From contig JAVTVX010000012.1 in assembly GCA_033439265.1 (NCBI GenBank), positions 18,238,501 to 18,302,500 of the forward strand: a stretch of 64,000 nucleotides of DNA, read 5' to 3'. This document shows positions 46,358 through 57,680 of the stretch, in pieces. Origin of the DNA: Dillenia suffruticosa. Its lineage: Eukaryota; Streptophyta; Magnoliopsida; Dilleniales; Dilleniaceae. Every line of letters begins with the position of its first letter. The stretch's first letter is position 1. The position numbers and the translations under genes are program-made. The notes under the pieces are model-generated. The model saw only the letters and a list, made by a program, of their open reading frames with translations. It had not been told where the DNA came from and searched no databases.

Positions 46358-46577
46358 CTATGTCGTGAATTCAACTCACGACTTAGGCTATGTCGTGACT
46401 TGAAGTCACGACATAGGGTATTTATGCATATGTCGTGACTTCAAGTCACGACATTGATGAATAGTGCATATCGTGACTTGAAATCACGATATAGGTGTGT
46501 TAGTTTTGTAATTAATTTTCAAATGGTGTTGTTTTAAAAATTATTTATTTTAAATATATTATTTCCGTACAAAACTC
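46358..46577 (-). repeat. MULE right terminal inverted repeat
   Basis: Counterpart of 40281-40488. It carries four palindromic motifs near 46362, 46392, 46432 and 46468. Confidence 0.92.
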
Positions 46578-46586
46578 CTTTACTCA
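46578..46586. repeat. MULE target site duplication CTTTACTCA, right copy
   Basis: Identical to 40272-40280. Confidence 0.95.
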
Positions 46587-48225
46587 GGTGTCACAGTGGG
46601 GTTCCAGTCGGTCTTGACAGGTAAGACAGGAGCTTACAATGTTGGGTTTGGCGGCAGATTCTAAACATAATTTGAGGGGTTTCATGGTGACGGAATGAGC
46701 AGGGATGGGTAGGTGCATTTTTCTCCTGTAGTCGTCGTTGGTCGATAGAAATATTGAGGGAGTAAGGTTAGTCGCGGGGCTCATACTGGAGTTGAAAACC
46801 CGTAGATTGGGATGGTACAGGTTGTAGATGAAGGTCTCTTGCTGGACGGCGTCTTGTTCTCTCCATCATTAAAGGCGGTCAAAGTTTCAAAATCAGTTTT
46901 CGTGGTTGTTCAAACTAGGGAAGAGGGCGTCATTTCAGTCTCTCAAACCTCCTTTGAACACAAAGGTCTTATTTTCGACTAAAGTAGCTGTTTTGAGTAG
47001 ACAAAAATAATTCTTGCTATATTGTGAGAACAAAAGGGGGCTTGCTCAGGGTACAAAGTGGGTTGCAAAAGCGAGTTGACAAACGGTTGGGTTTGTCGGA
47101 AAGTGTTGAGCATCACCCTCTGCATAGTCGGCAACTGAAATGGAGTAATGCATTGTTGGATTGGATTGGGATGAGTGCATGAGTCTCAGAGGGATTTGGA
47201 TGTTGGACTGGATAGTGATCCGGATGGTGAATCTCGGAGTTTCGTGAGGTCTGAGGATGAAATGCTATTGCAGGAAAATAGGGAGCTTGGGGACCATATT
47301 CTAGGTGACTTAGATGTTGACCGTGTGATCGAGGAGGTTTTACCGGTTGATTCATTTTTGGACCGGAATGTTGGAATGATGCTGAGAGTGACTTAATTTT
47401 GGGAAACCTTTCTATGGTTACTGTCTTAGAAAACAAACTCTTTTTAATAAATTGGACAGGAGGCCAACGGAGACTAAAGCAGTCCCCTTAGTGGGTAAGC
47501 CCGATCTTCTAGTCTACTTGAGCAGAAGAAAAAAGAACGAAAAAGGTGAGGGCAGGCGAAGATATTTTAGAGTTCCTTAATGGGATGGTCAGGTGGATTG
47601 TTGGTGTTGATCTGGAGAAGGGCAATCCTATGGCTTTGGAAGACAGCGGATTCTTTTTTGGGCTATTTATGATCTTTCTTTTTGGCACTCAGATTGTACT
47701 CCCTTTGTCTGGTGGTTTGTGGTCAGAGGACGCCATTGGGTTTTTAGATTGAGAGTTGATGTGAGCTCTGAAAATACTTTATTGTCCTTCGTAATACATT
47801 CTTCTGTTTTTTGATTTAATTTGTCTATCCACAAAAACAAAGAAGCGCCGCAAAATCAATGGTAATTACGATGAACTCTTTTAACCCCACACACATTCTT
47901 GCATTCATAAAGAGCAAACTAAACTTATTCCTCCATCATCCATTGCATTGCATGCATAGCATACATGAGGAAAAAACAACTTTTTGCTGGTAAGAAACAA
48001 GTTTCAAGTGGCATTTTGGTGCTAATTTCTAATCTGGCTACCACACCCATATATTGCTGGTTATCAACATTTTCCATGTCAGCAACCCAGAAGCAGAACC
48101 ACACGCCATATTTACAGGCATTCAGCAACCATCTTCCAAGAGTACTATCTAACAAAGTGATCTCACAACATCACATTCATCATTGTACTTGTCTTCATTG
48201 TCATCATCATTATCACCTTCATACA
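46587..48225. other. unrecognised coding-like sequence and CBSX3 3' flank
   Basis: 46587-47750 is the continuation of the sequence interrupted by the MULE. It has medium GC and short open stretches (47175-47396 with EDEMLLQENRELGDHILGDL; 47546-47752), but no motif I recognise, and stops separate them. It could be an old retroelement or a decayed gene. 47800-48225 contains the presumed 3' untranslated region of CBSX3 (minus strand). Confidence 0.45.
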
Positions 48226-51200
48226 CTAGTAACCTCCCTGTATATAAGCATTCAAGCGGTCAAGCTCTTCACGATGCTCAATCACCACAGCACGAACCAC
48301 ATCTCCAATTGATACCATTCCAACCATATCCTTCCCTTCAATCACCGGAATGTGCCTTATGCGGTTATCTGCCAAGACCAGCCAAGAACCAATTCAACTT
48401 TGTTTGCCTTGGAGTCATAAAACCAGCTGTAAATACAAATATATATATATATATATATCAGGAAGCAGAATTGATACCTGTCATCAGTTGCATTGCTCGC
48501 AGGACTTTGGTGTCTGGTGAGACCGTGATAAGTTTGTTCTGTATCCACAATCACAGCATGTACACTCACAGTGTATGATAAACATAAAAAGCAAAGAATA
48601 TTTCAGCGAAGAACAACCACGATGTACGCATACCTCTTCAGTCATGATGTCTCCAACCTTTGTCAACTTAGATGATCTCCCCTGTACGATTATCTTCCTG
48701 AGATAATCTGTAAATAATTTATCAAACCAAGCAAGCCAATTTAAGCATACAGGTGAGAACCTTGCAGACCGTTCAAGAAGCTGGATGTGCAGCCAACAAG
48801 CAATATCCCCCAGTAATACCCACTTTAAACCTCAAACCTTCAGGATAGAATCAGAAGCATAATGAACAGCACCACTGGACATAAAATGTTTTCCATATAT
48901 GAAGTGCCCAAGGCAATAGAGCAGATTATTTCTCAATCTATCTCATTGACTCGGCTTCTTCAGCCGACTCTGTTCTCACCCCTTGCATTCCAACTAGTAT
49001 CAGCCAACTAGTTACATCCAATTACTTGGTAAAATATTTGGTTCTGAACAAAAGATCATTAAAAATCTGAAGTGGCAATTAAGTGCTATATTGAGGTTTA
49101 CTTGGTCAACAATGGTTTTAAGGGGTCAATTGGATATTTACAAGATATAGATTATGCAGTAAATGATGCAACGATGAAAAACTTAGAAGCTATGGGTCAA
49201 CCCCCCTTGATAATAAGTCGTAATTATCAGGTGTTTGCTACAGGCAAGTGCAATAAGGTGACCACAGACGCTAATGGCTGTTTCAACTGTGAAGTTCCAG
49301 GTCTTCTCTGCTTAAAAAGCTTGTTTATGTTTATCGGTTTGAAGATGGCTATGGTTGTGGCAATCAAAAAGGGAAGCACGGAGCCAACCGAAGATGCTCA
49401 TCCAGCAAAAATAAACTTATCAGGAAATTATGAAGTTCAATGTTGGATTTCAGTGTGCATACTCCAGAAGCAGGAATTGGAAAAAGGCAAGATGATAAAA
49501 GTCGGCAAAAAGGAAGACTCTTAAGACTTTTGCACAAAATTAAACAATAATGTAATTTTATTGGAATTTGGATTCGAAAATAGAAATTATTTTTCAAGTT
49601 TAGAAAGTTTGAAACTTGCACAAATTCAATTAGAGGGATTTTGACATAAAAGGTTTGAATTCAATCAGGCTACAAGAATGAAGAATACTTTTTAAGGGAA
49701 AAAGCAGACCAACCATCCCTATTGACCATCTCTAACAATGTTGCACTGGAACTCTAAATGTGCCCAGATCTCCTACTACGGGCTGATTCCATGCCAGGGA
49801 CTTGCCTATGAGAGATAAGGCACTTTATTTAGGAAGGAAATATTAAGAAATATGAAGTCAACTAAGCCCTCAAAATTGATTAATTAGGAGTCTATCCTAA
49901 ATGTAATCCACAGAAACAAAAATAACCATGTCAGATATGCTTTATAGGCAACAAAAAATTTCATGATGTAATCTAAACAAATGGAAATCATAAAAAAGTT
50001 GATGTACTCCAAACGGAATTAACATATGGAAATCGTAAAAAATTTCATTATGTAATCTAAGCATTGGGAAATTATATTGGAGATTTTGGCCAGCTCACTT
50101 TAATATCCTTCATCCTTTTTTGTTTTCTGAGTAATGCCGGTGCTAATTTTTCTAATATTCCTTTGGTAGCTTTTAGGCTGTGAGGCTTGCACACCCTTGG
50201 TGGTCTTCTTTCTAATGCAATTTTTCATATTGAATGCATCTCTCTGTCTCCCCTCCTGTTTTGTCCAGTCATAGAACTTTTTCTTTATTGGTCTGGTCAA
50301 ACCTAAATGACCATCAAATATAAGTACCTTGACAAAAACTAGAAAAGAAAATTCAAGATAAAGAAGAGGGGGAAAATTTTGAACCAACTTTGACAAGGAG
50401 CTAGTTTAGGGCCTGAACGAAAAAAGATAAAGATCCAAAATATAACAAAAACCAGAATGCACAACATTCACCAGAGTTAGGATTGGAAAGATAAAGTAAA
50501 GATTAAAGAGAGGGTTGAATTAAAGGAGACAAGGGCTACCATGGAGGCTGCCACCATTAGCGCCTTAGCTTCTAACTTCACAGCACATTTTCAGAGGGAT
50601 CGTGCTCAGAAGCTAGGCTAACACTGTTAGGGAAGCAACTGCAGGAGGCCAGCTGGACAAAGATGTGGCATCTTCAGTCCAGATGGATGATGGATTGGCT
50701 GCAGCAAGACAGATAGCCAACCCAAGTGGGTTGATAGTTTACTAACGCAGAGGGCAAAAGCATAAAAACTGTTAGAGAATGTTAGAAGAGTAATAATCTG
50801 CTGTTAAGGGAATATTGGGTGGTTAGAAGGGAACTTAAGCTATAAATAGGGCATGAAGGGAAATGGGAAAGGATATGGAGAAAGATAATTAGCTTCAGTA
50901 AGTGTGAGCAGTCTACTCTTAGAGAGAGACTAAATTTTCTTTGTTTTCTCTACTACTGTAATGCTCTTTTCGAGCCATTAATAGAAGGAAGTTACTGATC
51001 TTCCTAACTTTTCTAGTTCACTCCTTTCTTCTACTCCTAACAATTGGTCCGACCTGCCATTCTCTTCCCCTGCTCATATCTCCGTCTCCCTCGCTCCATC
51101 TTTTCTCTCTAATTTCTTACACACTATTCATGACTTAACACGAATGGAAATGAAATTGGATACCTTGGAGAAGAGCATTGCCAAAATCGGGAAGAGCGTC

Positions 51201-54200
51201 ACAACGTTGATAGAGGAGATGAACCACCATCAACACCAACAACAACAACAAAAAACTAAACCTTAATCCCAATAGAGGAGATGAACCACCAGCACTCGAA
51301 ATAGACAGTCTGCAATCCTTTGGAAGAACTGGTTGCGGCCCTACTCCATCAAAAAAATGAGGGACATGATCAAGTGGGATCTTCGACATCAGTCCTCAAC
51401 GGGGTTCACGGCAGCCCTTCTCTCAAAATCAGCTCCATTCCCATTCTGGGAACACACTCAAACTCCACCCCCGTTTAATGTCCCAATGACCGACGACTTT
51501 CAACTTGCCTTGCAACGACTTGATCTTCCCTCTTTTGATGGTCACGACCCAGCCGCATGGGTTGCTCACGCAGAACAATTTTTCACTATCAATCGCGTCA
51601 GCGATGAGATAAAGTGGCGATGGTCTCCATGGATGGACGAGCACTTCATTGGGTTCAATGGCTATTCGCTCAAAATCAATCGATCTCCGGGTCTGAATTA
51701 ACTTCTGAGCTCTTTGATCGCTTTGGAGGCAAATTGTCAGCAAACCCTTTCGAAGCCCTAGCATCCACGACACAATCAGGAATAGTCGACGCTTATATTG
51801 ATGAGTTCGTTGCCCTTGCAGCGCTCATCAAGGGCTTAAACCCATCGATCCATTTGGGTCTCTTCAGGAAATCGAAAGAGAGAACAGGTTCTTTATAACA
51901 GGGCTGATACCGGGTAAGGATGATGGAGCCCATTTCACAGTTGGGTCATGCAAATGGAGCGGGTCCAACCGGACCCCCGGAGGATCTGAAACTCACTTCC
52001 ATCCAAAACCTACAACCTAGGAACACTTTTCTTTTAACCCGCCTCCAACCCCAAACAACCTTCAAGCTCAACGTTCATCTTCATCCCTTCCTCCTCTGCA
52101 ACCACATGCACCACCCAACCGCAGCATCTGTCAACTAACCCACCAGGAAATCACGGACTTATGCCCCAAAGGGTTGTGCTTCAAGTGCAAACAACCCTAC
52201 CATCCTCTCCATAATTGTCCCAACAAGAGCTTGCTTGTGATCATTCTGGGCGAGGATGAGGTTCCATTGAATGACAAAGTCACAAGCAAAGACACAGCTA
52301 CTGAAGACTCGCAACACCATCCGAACATTTGTTAGAGAGCGAGAACAGGATGGAGGGAGGAACAAAAAAATAATAATAATAAGAATAATAAAATTTTAAA
52401 ATTTTAAAAAATTTAAAAAAAATTTAAAAAAAAAAAAGGAGAAAAATGTACAACTTGGTTGGACCTTCCAGATTTTACGGGCCAATTTCCGGGCTACACC
52501 CTTGAGGACAAGGCTGAAGTTTTAGCAGGGGCAATGTTAGGGAAGCAACAGCAGGAGGCCAACTGGACAAAAATGTGGCATCTTCAGTCAAGATGGATGA
52601 TGAATTGGCTGCAGCCCAAGTGGGTTGATAGTCTACCAACGCAGAGGGCAAAAGCATAAAAACTGTTAGAGGATGTTAGAAGAGTAACAGTCTACTGTTA
52701 AGAGAATATTAAGTGGTTAGAAGGGAACTTAGACTATAAATAGGGCATGAAGGGAAACGGGAAAAGATATGGAGAAAGATGATTAGCTTCAGTAAGTGTG
52801 GGCAGTCTGCTCTTAGAGAGAGACTGAGTTTTCTTTGTTTTCTCTACTACTATTATGCTCTTTTCGAGCCATTAATATAAGGAAGTTACTGATCTTCCTA
52901 ACTTTTCTAGTTCACTCCTTTCTTCTACTCCTAACAAACACCTTGGTCCACCTTGCCTCTTTTGGGCATACTGGAGAAGGTACAACCTCTTTCCCACACC
53001 ACGTACAATAACAAGTCACAATCTAGGTAAAATTGATCATGTTTCTGCAGACATGTCTTTTAGAGAGAAACACACTTTTTTACCTCAAAATACTATGAAA
53101 TGTTTTAGAACTTTGTCATGTTACTATGTTGTCTTCGGTCTGTCTCTTTAGTACACAGACTAGATCTGAAACCATAGCAGCATCCAATGATCAGAACTCA
53201 TCTAGCAAGTGAGAGTATAACAAAGAACGGAGAAGGGGATGGAAAGGTGAGATATTGCAAAGTTATAGATTAGTAAACAATTGAAAATGTTAGAAACTAA
53301 GGATCATCCTACTTTAATAATAAGTTGCAATTTTCTGGTGTTTGCTGCAGGCAAATTCAATATCGTGACCCAGATGCTGATGCGGTGAATTTGCAGGTCT
53401 CCTCTGCTTAGAGTATGCCTCCGTTGATCAGTTAGAAGATGACTATAGTTGCAGAAATCAAGAGCACAGTGCCAACCAAAGGTGCTTATACAGGAAAAAT
53501 TATACTCAAAGCAGGAAATATGGAGTTCAATTTTGGATTGTGTGCATACTCCAGAGGTAGGACTTGGAAAAGGGCAAGATCGTACAAGTCCAAACATTAA
53601 TACTTTTGCACAAAATTCAACAATAGTATAATTGCATTAAAATTTGGAATTTGAAAATAGAAACTAACTTTCAAGTTTACAATGCTCGAGGTCCCCTAGA
53701 AGAATGAAGGGGAATTTGGACATAAAAGATTTTAACTGAATCAGGCTACAAGAATGAAGAAGATTTATATAAAGGAAAGAATCAGCTCAACTATCTCTAT
53801 TGACCATAAAATGTTAGAGTGAAACTGCAATGAAATCCTGCCAAATCAGCTCCACAAAACTTGCAGATTAATCAACTCAGAGGAGTGTAAGGAGGAAAAC
53901 CTTGTCAGTGCACATCACCGGAGAGCAAAATATTTAGATTTTCAATCGCTGTATTTAATTGCAGACCATCGGGATGGAGAAATAAATAGAGGTCTTTAAG
54001 AAGAGAAGTCTGTCCCAGCTATTGTGGATGGCTCACTTAAGTCTCTCTCACCTATTCTGAGTAATGTCAATGCTAATTTTCAAATATTCTTTCAGTAGCT
54101 TTAGGTTTTAAAGCTTGCACAGCCTTGGTGATCTTCTTTCTAATGCTGCTATTCATATGAATCCCTCTCTCTGTGTCTCCCCTCATATCTGTCCAGTCAT

Positions 54201-57200
54201 AGAACTTTTTCTTTATTGGTTTGGGAGGCCTACAACAAGCATTAAATATATATATATGTGGACAAAATCTAGGAAGTTAGAGAAGCCAAGGGGAAAAAAG
54301 TTTGAATTAATTTTTTTGACAAGGAGCTTATTAAGTTCCTAAGCGCAAGAGGGAAAGATGCAACAAAAACCAGAATGCACAACCTTCACCAGAGTTGGGA
54401 TTGGGAAGATATAGGATTAAAGAGAAGGGGTTATAAGGAGACAAGGGATAACACAGAAGCTGTCCCCATTACCTTTGGTTAGCTCTGAACTTTACAGCAC
54501 CTTTTGGAGTACATAATTGTTTTACCATAATATCCAAAATTTATGGCCAGCCATTCCTCTTTTGGACATCTCAATCAATTTCCTGACCATTTCAGACAAT
54601 TCATGCCTCTTTTTCCTGCTACCAAATTACCTCAACCCCATTTCAGTCAGTTCACCGCTGCTTCTCAATCTCAGCATAATGTTCTCAATATATAATCCAG
54701 TTCTTCAGGGTTTTCCTATAGTAAGGCTTATGTAGCAAGTTTTCCCGAGTCCTTGCATTCTCAGTCAGCTACAATGTTTTTTAGGTAATCAATCGAGCAG
54801 GGACTATTCAATAGCATTCTCAATGAGGACCAGATTAATTGATAGAAAAGATGAGATGAGGGGAAAAAAGCAATTGCAGCTACGAATAGATTTACATAGA
54901 TAAAATGGATAGAAAAGCAAGATCCCAGACAGAGATTCAAGAACAACGAGAAACCAAAACACTATTGATAGGCAAAAAACCATACAATTGGAAGTTAAAA
55001 TCAAATCAGAATCTTAATAAAATATAAACTAAATTATCTCAAAATTTTAATGAAATCATATAACAACAACAATAATCAGAATAAATCCTAAAAATTCTAC
55101 TCTTCTGATGTTTCAATTTTACTTTAATTTTAGGAAAATAATTTTTTTTATAACATTTAGCGATATAAATTTTATAACTCTGGAGGTCTTCCCATTTGTC
55201 ACAATCTCAATATGGTAATGGTTTAGGGTTTAACAATTCTAATTGTATGTCCCTCATGCTAATGACTTTCAATGACCGTAGCCTCTCATTTCTCAGCGTT
55301 ATGTTTTGGTCCAACCCAAGACACAAAAATAAGAAATGGCTTTTTGGTGGAACGAAAATTGTTTGATTTCTACTTAGGTTAGGAAAGTAAATCAATTTAC
55401 TTGTTAGACAAGGTATTCTCCTCTATAAAAGGAGAACGCTGTTTTAAGGATTTGAGTGGTGGCTCATATGAGTTAAAGTGAGAGAATTGTCATGGTGACT
55501 GATTTGATTGTCATTGGGTTTTGGGTTTTGAGGTAATAGAAATTAGACTGTAATTGTGTGGAGTGAATTATAATAAGATTTAGTTGATTTTGATGGAGTA
55601 GGCAACTTATGCCGAACTACAAGTTTGTGTTAGGAATTTTATTTTTGTGCATTCGGATTTTGTCTTTGTGTTGGTTAGTCATAATAGTCAGCCCCCAACA
55701 TGACATCTCTCTACTTAACATCTCTTTCTAAGTTTATGGACTTCACCACTCTATCTGTGCCTCCTATACCACACAGTAACACTAATCAATCATCTCCATT
55801 ATTTTAGTAAAAGACAATAGCTTCTCTAACAAGTAAAATTGAACTCACTCTCTTAATTGATCTAGGATTTTAGCAGTTCTAAATACACTAGATATTCAAT
55901 CACAAATAGTTGCATCTCCTACAACTCCATTTTTATTTTTCTTTCTAAACCACAAATTTGTATTTGGTTTAGCATGCAAACATTTTCCACCTCCAAGCTA
56001 AATGCATCTTTATAGCATTCATTGTCAAAATCTTCAAACTTATATAATTCCGTGTTCTTGATATTGCACTTGTTTGGCATCACAAACTCCACCTTGTGAA
56101 CAAATCTTTCAAATTCACTTGATAATTTTTCACAATCTCATGTCTTTCTTTAGCTTTTTTTTTTTTCCCCTACCGAGTCTCCTGCTCCACAAAAGCAACT
56201 CTATGACACATCTCATAATGACAAGACAAATCTTCTAGCTCTAAAACAAAATCAGGAAATTATAGCCAATTTCATTGTTTCAAACTATTACATCAAAAAT
56301 AATTCTCTTATTCTCTCATCATGTGATCTGCATAGTCTAGCTTTATTGCCATGAACAATATGTTCGGTCTTAGTAATGACTCTCAACAGTCGTACCCTCT
56401 TATTGGTCAACCTTAATTGTGGCTTCAGAATTGTTTGGGGTGTGCCTCCTAGGTCACACAATAACCCTAATCAATGACCCCTACTGTTTGTAAAGGACAA
56501 TAACTAACCTAACAAGTAAAAACGGATGAACTTTGCTAATTAATGTAGCATTCTAACAATCCAACAAACACCAAATATTAAAATTACAACCAGTTACATC
56601 TCACTAAAATTCTATATGTTTTCATATTTACATGGTTGGACATGCCAACAAAGTCTGTATGGCGAGAAGTTGAATCACAGATTGAACTGGATGATTTAGT
56701 GCCGATGTTCAGTTTATAAAGTCATAAATAGAAATGGGTAAATGAAAATTGGTATAGGGAACTTAAATAAGTAGGTACCTCTTTCAGTAATGATTCCTGC
56801 GATAGAATTTTGTTCGCCAGGCTTGACAACGACCAAGGCTCCAACATTATGTTGTGTCATCTGGAAATTGGAAAGAAACTAAGCAATTGATGAGGAAAAC
56901 TATAACTTTAGCTGGTATCAAGGAAGAACTTGACTCCCCTGAAAATTTAGGTGTCAAGTTCTTTCTTGATATGGTATCAGAGCCACTTCAAAATCCAAGT
57001 CACACCATCTCAGGTCATATGTGTATCAAGTCCCATATTGACTAACCCATTTATCAGGGCATGGTATATTAATCAAGAAACACTCTAAATTAGTACCTAG
57101 CTTTTAAACTTCTCAACTAAATAGACGGATTGAAAGAAGAAAGGGGAGAAGTCATACAGATTTAACAGCATCATAAACAGTGTCATCAGTGGTGCACCAA

Positions 57201-57415
57201 AGCCAGGAGCCATCAGCACTTTTACCCTTAGCTCTCAGAATATCCATGATGGTGGTGCTTTCAAAACCGTGTTCTTCCATACGAGGAGCACTCACAGAAG
57301 ACTCAAAACGCGAAGACACACTTACTGGACTTGCGAGAAGACGCATCCTCTGCAAAACAGCATTCTTGAGAAGGCTTCCATTCCCCACAATTGCTTGCCG
57401 TGTGCCTTGCAGCAT
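48226..57415 (-). CDS. CBSX3: CBSX3-like CBS-domain protein, mitochondrial
   Basis: Complement join of 48226-48368, 48478-48538, 48634-48707, 56779-56860 and 57158-57415, giving 205 aa. All introns have GT and AG borders and the phases fit. Residues 1-45 are an Arg, Ser and Leu rich mitochondrial targeting sequence. GFESTTIMDILRAKGKSADG opens the first CBS unit (about 50-125), with NVGALVVVKPGEQNSIAG. The second (about 130-195) has VGDIMTEENKLITVSPDTKV and RIRHIPVIEGKDMVGMVSIG. The C-terminus is LNAYIQGGY. In Arabidopsis, CBSX3 is a mitochondrial regulator of thioredoxin o; CBS pairs bind adenosine nucleotides. The length equals the family norm (about 206). The second intron is about 8.1 kb and full of repeats, yet every exon is preserved. 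Confidence 0.95.
48440..48459. repeat. AT microsatellite in CBSX3 intron 4
   Basis: An ATATAT run of about 20 bases in the 109-bp intron at 48369-48477, close to the donor at 48477. Confidence 0.85.
49080..50590. repeat. intronic segmental duplication, copy 1
   Basis: Direct repeat of 53280-54505. Matching stretches include CAGGTGTTTGCTACAGGCAA with TGGTGTTTGCTGCAGGCAAA, and CCAGTCATAGAACTTTTTCT in both. One 150-codon open stretch here (49072-49524) has no recognised domain. On the minus strand near 50110-50310 is an exon-like run, RPIKKKFYDWTKQEGRQRDA, whose partner in copy 2 is frameshifted. Confidence 0.75.
50620..50624. repeat. target site duplication AACAC, left copy
   Basis: Identical to 52937-52941; flanks the LTR element. 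Confidence 0.85.
50625..51042 (+). repeat. 5' LTR of the gag-only element
   Basis: Nearly identical to 52535-52936; the left copy has an extra CAAGACAGATAGCCAAC-like stretch near 50704. CTATAAATAGGGCATGAAG (near 50840) is a likely TATA box and TTAATAGAAGG (near 50980) lies downstream. The internal region starts ATTGGTCCGACC directly after the LTR. Confidence 0.92.
51333..52335 (+). pseudogene. Ty3/gypsy-type gag of the gag-only element, frameshifted
   Basis: First block (51333-51620): ALQRLDLPSFDGHDPAAWVA and HAEQFFTINRVSDEIK, the typical gypsy gag opening. After a frameshift, HWVQWLFAQNQ, LTSELFDRFGGKLSANPFEA and DAYIDEFVALAALIKGLNPS continue the same domain (51614-51850). After a further frame change comes CPKGLCFKCKQPYHPLHNC (52155-52215) with a C-x2-C-x4-H-x4-C zinc knuckle. 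At least two frame breaks make it non-functional. Gag would package the element RNA. Confidence 0.85.
52535..52936 (+). repeat. 3' LTR of the gag-only element
   Basis: Preceded by AGCAGGGGCAA (52524-52534), a weak polypurine tract, and by GAGGACAAGGCTGAAG, a sequence often seen before such LTRs. Contains the same CTATAAATAGGGCATGAAG. Confidence 0.92.
52937..52941. repeat. target site duplication AACAC, right copy
   Basis: Identical to 50620-50624. Confidence 0.85.
53280..54505. repeat. intronic segmental duplication, copy 2
   Basis: Partner of 49080-50590 in the same orientation, with many substitutions and indels, so the duplication is old. It includes the same block ending CCAGTCATAGAACTTTTTCT. 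Confidence 0.75.
54510..56770. other. remaining CBSX3 intron sequence
   Basis: No gene is recognised. 55640-55960 and 56340-56620 resemble each other (GTGCCTCCTATACCACACAGT with GTGCCTCCTAGGTCACACAA, AACAAGTAAAA in both), so a third repeat family is present here. Confidence 0.5.
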
Positions 57416-57680
57416 TTTTTCTTCTTTCTTCCTCTACAAAACCAAGAGCCCACTTTTAATCCGAGCTGTAGTTACTAAGTTTGTCATCTAACCTAGAACA
57501 AACAGAGCGAATGCATCAAAGGGTTTATCAAATTCAGTAAGTTTACCTTATCGGAAATAGGAAATTGCCCAAGTACCCAGACCCAACACCCAGAACCTGC
57601 TGTGTCTTGTTCTTGAGGTGGCAGGGTGGGAGATGAAATGAATGTGACTCTCTCTCTCTCTCTCTCTCTCTCTACTTGCA
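57416..57680 (-). promoter_or_regulatory. CBSX3 5' leader and proximal promoter
   Basis: A run of CT dinucleotides (57649-57673; GA on the gene's strand) lies about 235 bases upstream of the start codon. Such tracts are common near plant transcription starts. No clear TATA box is identified. Confidence 0.5.

Larger units (their letters stand above)
40281..46577 (-). mobile_element. complete Mutator-like element (MULE), 6.3 kb
   Basis: Ends GAGCTTTGTACGG (left) and GAGTTTTGTACGG (right, reverse complement), with about 210-bp inverted repeats and a perfect 9-bp target duplication. It carries an uninterrupted transposase (43057-45627) and a damaged plant-mobile-domain gene (41096-42816), both on the minus strand. 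The region 45628-46150 is AT-rich and probably holds the transposase promoter and leader. Because ends, duplication and transposase are all preserved, this is the youngest-looking autonomous candidate in the window. Confidence 0.95.
50625..52936 (+). mobile_element. gag-only LTR retrotransposon (TR-GAG type), 2.3 kb
   Basis: LTRs at 50625-51042 (418 bp) and 52535-52936 (402 bp) begin TGTTAGGGAAGCAAC and end CTACTCCTAACA; the 5-bp target duplications AACAC are perfect. The only coding region is a Ty3/gypsy-type gag with a zinc knuckle. There is no space for pol: about 1.5 kb lies between the LTRs. This matches terminal-repeat retrotransposons with a gag domain, which depend on enzymes from other elements. 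It lies inside the second CBSX3 intron, on the opposite strand to the gene. Confidence 0.92.
48708..56778 (-). other. expanded second intron of CBSX3 (8071 bp)
   Basis: Bounded by the donor GTACCT after exon 2 (56778) and the acceptor TTTACAG before exon 3 (48708). It contains a diverged segmental duplication (49080-50590 and 53280-54505), a complete gag-only LTR element (50625-52936) and a second short dispersed repeat (55640-55960 and 56340-56620). The other introns are 95 to 297 bp. Confidence 0.9.

Noticed and set aside
49072-49524. A 150-codon plus-strand open stretch with several Cys in the CBSX3 intron
   Set aside because: Its duplicate at 53280-53640 is frameshifted and no domain is recognisable, so it is reported only as part of the repeat.
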